Source: Osmia lignaria lignaria (lineage: Eukaryota > Arthropoda > Insecta > Hymenoptera > Megachilidae). From it: a DNA stretch of 64,000 nt. The stretch covers positions 4,836,001 through 4,900,000 of the forward strand of contig NC_135037.1 of assembly GCF_051020975.1 (NCBI RefSeq). Direction: 5' to 3'. How positions within the stretch are numbered: position 1 is the first letter of the stretch; each line of letters begins with the position of its first letter. Shown here in pieces: positions 59,798 to 64,000 of this stretch. The translations under genes were made by a program, and so were the position numbers. Below the pieces are notes generated by a model, which saw only the letters and a program-made list of their open reading frames with translations, searched no databases and was not told where the DNA came from.

Positions 59798-59985
59798 ACA
59801 CTGCAGTAATTTTATGTCATGAAATTATGTTAAACTTTATACGTCTCTTGTAACTTACAATTAGTCATTTTGTATTAAGAATATTAATGAACTGATTATA
59901 CAGTCATTTTTACAAAATTTCAATCTTTAAATTGATATACCAGAAGTGCTATTTTTTTATAATTTTATTTCATAAAATCATGTTT
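59798..59985 (+). repeat. dispersed repeat family D, copy 3
   Basis: The blocks are GTAATTTTATGTCATGAAAT, ACTTACAATTAGTCATTTTG, TATTAAGAATATTAATGAAC, TGATTATACAGTCATTTTTA, TTTAAATTGATATACCAGAA, GTGCTATTTTTTTATAATTT and a second TTTCATAAAAT. It is the best reference for the family, and the repeat of the opening landmark at the end again gives a spacing near 155 bp. Confidence 0.65.
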
Positions 59986-62617
59986 GCAGCAGCCCAATAT
60001 TTCTAGAAAATGTGCTATTATTGTTAGAGTACTTTATTCCTGATTACTAAGCAAGATGGATAATTTTGTCAACAGTAAGTTAACTGCGTGCAGTAAATTG
60101 GCTAGCGGTGTTTTATTTTACGAGCTGGCTCTAACTCTAAACGATCACGAGTGGTAACGTTAAAATCTTCTACCGAATTTAACTAGAAGCTATAGGATTT
60201 GGAACAGTTCCAACGCATCTAGAAGCCATTCGGTACGAGATATACGCAACAAGTCTGACGTAAAGATATCCTCTCTAAACGCTCAAGTATCATAACAGTA
60301 AATTAAACCAATTAACGGTATCGCTTTTCGTTAACTTAATTCTGCATCAATTATTTTCCATTCTAGTTAAATCCTTCAGAGAAACTTTCTGCCAATAAAA
60401 TAAATAAGTGCCCCACTTATTAAAATGCAAGTATTTGAAATATTGTAAATTAATGCAAGAAAGAATTTAATGTTCTATTAATTACTGCAGAGGCTACTCT
60501 ATTGGCAGGAGTATGTAAAACAGGTATTAAAAGATCTATCGAAGTTACGAGACGTTAGAATTTCCAAGAAGCTCGTACAAATAAAGGATAATCGTTAAGC
60601 GAACACAGGGATGAAAGTTTGCCTTTAGAGATGGTGGCGGGGGGCAGGAAGGGTGAAACTTGCGGCTACTTTGCTCTTCTTATTCTTAATCGGCCACCGA
60701 CGGAAGTTCAGTTTCGTAGAAGCCCTTTTAGCGTTAGGCGTTGAAGCATAGAAATTGTTCACTCCATCATAATTATTTCGTGCTCCTGAACGATTTGCAT
60801 TTTAAATATCCCTTAAAAGCTTCCTGCGAAACGTGTTAATGTCCCGTTTGATTTTACGATGATGTTGCTTTTTCATGATGCTTTTTGATGATGACTTCAA
60901 ACATAAATCTCAGTTGTGAGATTAAAAATTTGAGAACGTCAAAAGGCTAAATAATAAATGTAAAAAAATGTATTCTCAGATCAATTACACCCTTCCATCG
61001 ATTTTCAATCAAACCCATTACCACGTGTATAACTCTAAAAAAGCAGTTAAATAAAAAATAAAACAGTAAACGCCCATTTCGTTTCAAGTAAACGATTCAA
61101 CTTCCATCTCTGTCCAACCCTTAAAACCAGCACGGTACAGAAGCGTAGTGTCGTTTCGACTAAACGACGCAACTTCCGTGGATCCTTTAAACATGCATTT
61201 TAACGACCACTTTGTTCAGATCCACTTCACTCGGTCTTCATTTTCCATCCTTGAACGTAGCCGGAGGTTGGTCCTCTTTCCGGTGTCCTTTTAACAGAGG
61301 ACAGTTGTAACAGCGTCCAGTGAAAGAGTCTCATAAGATTTGCAAATTTCCGGCGTTGGCGAGAAACGTTTCGTGTACGGTGCCGTTGGCTTCGATTCAC
61401 TAACGTGTATTTCGCATACGTCGAGGTAGAAGTAAAGAAGTTGGAAATGCAAGCTTCTGGGGCTGCTTTGAAATTCGCGATAAATCCAGCTGTCGCGTCT
61501 CGCAGCAACACGTGGTCCGACATTCTCAGGGTTGAATACATTATAAAAGGTACTGTTGTTTGATAGGAAACTCTCAACGTGACCATCTGTCGTTCTTCCT
61601 TTTTTTCTACCGGCGACAGGGAAAAGTTGGACCGAAACGACGTGGGTGGTAACACGGTATCGGTCGAAGTTCGTTCACGATTTCGAAATAAATCTAGCCA
61701 GCTCCCTGTTGGGTGATTCGCGCGGTAGAATCGGAATCGGTTTTGAATTTAATGCGATGGCACCGTTCCATCGTGATGCCGATTCAAATGGAGCCGTTTG
61801 CATAAATATAGCGACCGGGTTGCGTTTGATTGCTCATCCTTCTCTTTTTTCGACTCTGAACCTTTTTTCTCTTTGGAAATCTCTTTCGTTTTTGATATGT
61901 AGGTGATTTTATATATAAAATTCTGAGGAAAAATAATAATATAATTTTATGTGAATTTTTGAGATAATTTAGTAAGCTTTCTGTTCCATTTTTTAGGTTT
62001 CTTTTCTTAATTATTCAATTATATTTGACGTATTTTTACTTTTTATATTTGGACTTCTCTTTTTCTTGATATACTGATTGGTTTTTCTGCATAATTGATA
62101 TGTGTAATTTACTCGAACACAGATTGAGCGATTTCTGGAAATTATTTACGTCGAAAATGATTTAGGGGTTGGCAGTCGGATCCCTTGGACGAAACGTGTG
62201 GCCTGACAGCTGGAAAAAGCGAATACATTATAGAAAGTTCGATGTTTTACTCGGAACTTGGAGCCATCTGTCGTTTTTGCATGACTGCTGCACTGCACAA
62301 GTTAGTTTCGAACTTCGAACGACCCGAAAAAGTGAGTTTCTACGCTGTTCGAAATAAGTTACGAACGGAACCTCGGGAAACAGTTTAATAAAACTTCCTT
62401 GGCACTAATTCTTCCCTTCAGTGTTATCGAAACTGTTGCTATCGCTATTTCATGCGTGTTTGTCCGTTCGAGGAAGAACTAAACTAACTGAGAGAACGGG
62501 TTAAATATATTGTTAACTGAATTTTAATATTTTTATGACTTTCATTGCAGGACTTTGTTCTTAATTTTGAAAAAATAGAGCTTTAGTTTAAAAAATATTT
62601 GTCTATTTAAAAATTTA

Positions 62618-62640
62618 ATTTGTAATTTACAATTACAAAT
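62618..62640. repeat. perfect inverted repeat, 10-bp arms
   Basis: ATTTGTAATT (62618-62627) and AATTACAAAT (62631-62640) are exact reverse complements around TAC. The arms are AT-only apart from one G or C each, so the structure is weak and could be chance. Confidence 0.4.
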
Positions 62641-64000
62641 ATTAAAAAAATTCAAGAATTTTATAGCAATATAGTTTTACTCAAATAATTCATTTTATTT
62701 CTTCAATTAGAAATCAACAAAAGATAGATGATAAAATGAACAAACTCAATCACGATTCAATCCAATTTCCGATGTTTATTACGAATTCTGCGAACAAATA
62801 ATTCGAACGTATTTCCATGCAATACTTCAATTTCCACGGATTGTTAATTTCTTATAATTCCAAAGATTTCACGGTTCCCTCTTTCCAAGTAGATTTCTGT
62901 CCCACGAAATCACATGAATAAATTATCGAGATGGATTCGCGGTTTATTATCTGGAAATTCAACGTGAATATTTAATGGAACCTTAAGAAGATCATTGTAA
63001 GTTTTAAATATTAATTACAAACGTTTCCATAGAAGAACCTAGTTAGATTATCAATTATATTTATTTTAATTGGGAACATTGATGAAAGTACTAAAGTGCT
63101 ACTTCTATCTTTTACTTCTAATTGAAAGTCTCAGTATCAAATCCACTTGGATTCCTCTTTTTCTATTGGATCAAACGTGGAATAACAGAAAAAAGGTCGG
63201 AGTTAATGCACATGTAATCTACAATTAAAGCCGAGCAAATGGCGTACAGGTGCATTAATCCGCCATAATCTGGAAAACTCGGATGCCTGGTACTTTACGA
63301 CGTCGACCCGAATACCTCTTTATCCCCTGAAATCTCTCGAATCGGGTCGATCGTATCGGAATACAATTTATATGATGACGATGGCACGGCAGGAATTGAA
63401 ATCGAGATTTCGGTTTCGTGGTTCGAATACGGATATTAAAAATCATTGATTTAATTTATCACTGTTGGTTCCATGGTCTGTCAACTGCCCTTTATTTATC
63501 TTCGTGGCTACTCAAGTATAGGAATTTAATTAGTAACATGAAAATGTTGATTAAAGTGTACAGTATTAGAAAATAGGTCAATGAAGTGCGGGATTTATAA
63601 TTAAAAATCAACACCTTATTACTAGTTGCAAGAAAATTGTGGAATATTTTTGTAAATATTTTTATATATTTTTCCAGTCTGAAAAATTAAAAATTTATAG
63701 AAAGATAAATTATTATGGGATAAAAGCAAATGATTTAAAAAATTTTTTGAAATTAAAATTATTTTATTTTTAACCATGAGAGCTATTATAAGAGCTATTA
63801 TAAACGTTTTATCATCAATGCAAAAAGTTTGAAAGGCGATAAGGATATGATTCAGTTTCGTTAAAATCATTCTCTCGTATCCGTGCTGTGTCGCGATCAC
63901 CTTTATTAGCCATTATCCAATTGATAATCATTAACTCTCGATAACTAAACAGTGGAATGCCTCTCGCAGTGATATCGATCGCCTCATGGCTGCTGTAAAT

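Larger units (their letters stand above)
59031..64000. other. non-coding block to the end of the window
   Basis: No gene is recognised. GC-rich islands lie at about 60600-60740, 61200-61800, 62160-62480 and 63250-63420. A 142-codon minus-strand frame at 61227-61655 and a 67-codon plus-strand frame at 62185-62388 have no recognisable domain. A family D repeat lies at 59798-59985. A perfect inverted repeat (10-bp arms, 3-nt loop) is at 62618-62640, and AGAGCTATTATA is tandemly duplicated at 63779-63802. Confidence 0.5.

Overview
This 64 kb window looks like non-coding DNA from an insect nuclear genome. A bee or another hymenopteran is my best guess, from the base-composition style and the repeat content, but no marker gene confirms it. 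The sequence is strongly A+T-rich. AT-rich spacers alternate every 1-2 kb with short G+C- and CpG-rich islands of about 150-500 bp. No open reading frame reads as a recognisable protein. The longest is 195 codons, lies antisense to a promoter-like region, and reflects the low stop density of GC-rich DNA. I found no tRNA, rRNA, known insect microRNA, CRISPR array, operon or transposase gene. The window is best read as a large intron and/or intergenic region of a gene or genes whose coding exons lie elsewhere.

The best gene evidence is at 45.2-45.8 kb on the + strand. It consists of a GA-dinucleotide tract, an insect Initiator match (TCAGTTC) at 45331, a CpG-rich leader-like stretch of about 460 bp, and a strong splice donor (GCG|GTAAGT at 45795/45796). 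A possible further leader exon with good splice sites lies at 47099-47166. A third candidate splicing feature, at 28871-28899, is a pyrimidine tract followed by CAG|GTAAGC. This fits the recursive ('ratchet') splice sites known from long insect introns. A second GC-rich, promoter- or insulator-like block lies at 38121-38500.

The rest of what can be supported is repeats. (1) A family of short elements of about 64-170 bp has TTAA target duplications and ends sharing CCC...GGCGGAC/CAGCGGAG motifs, as expected for piggyBac-type non-autonomous elements; seven intact, deleted or partial copies are seen (18331, 20053, 23987, 29021, 46106, 49134, 58967). (2) Two hAT-type MITEs occur, one (41759-41938) with a perfect 8-bp target duplication and one (54676-54848) with 32-bp terminal inverted repeats. 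(3) A 0.5-kb element at 11136-11676 has 12-bp perfect inverted ends and TA flanks. (4) A minisatellite with a period of about 125 bp lies at 13.2-13.8 kb. (5) A diverged tandem duplication with a period of about 243 bp lies at 50.5-50.9 kb. (6) Five small dispersed repeat families have copies that can be aligned by eye. Potential regulatory sites include paired POU octamers, a CGATA cluster, inverted YY1/Pho-like motifs and a G-quadruplex motif.

No multi-gene 'system' is visible. The most original signals are the TTAA element family, including a 64-bp copy reduced to its two ends, the candidate recursive splice site, and the TTGATCGCGAGTGTAC repeat. All coordinates were read by eye. Base composition, alignments and copy counts outside the window were not computed.
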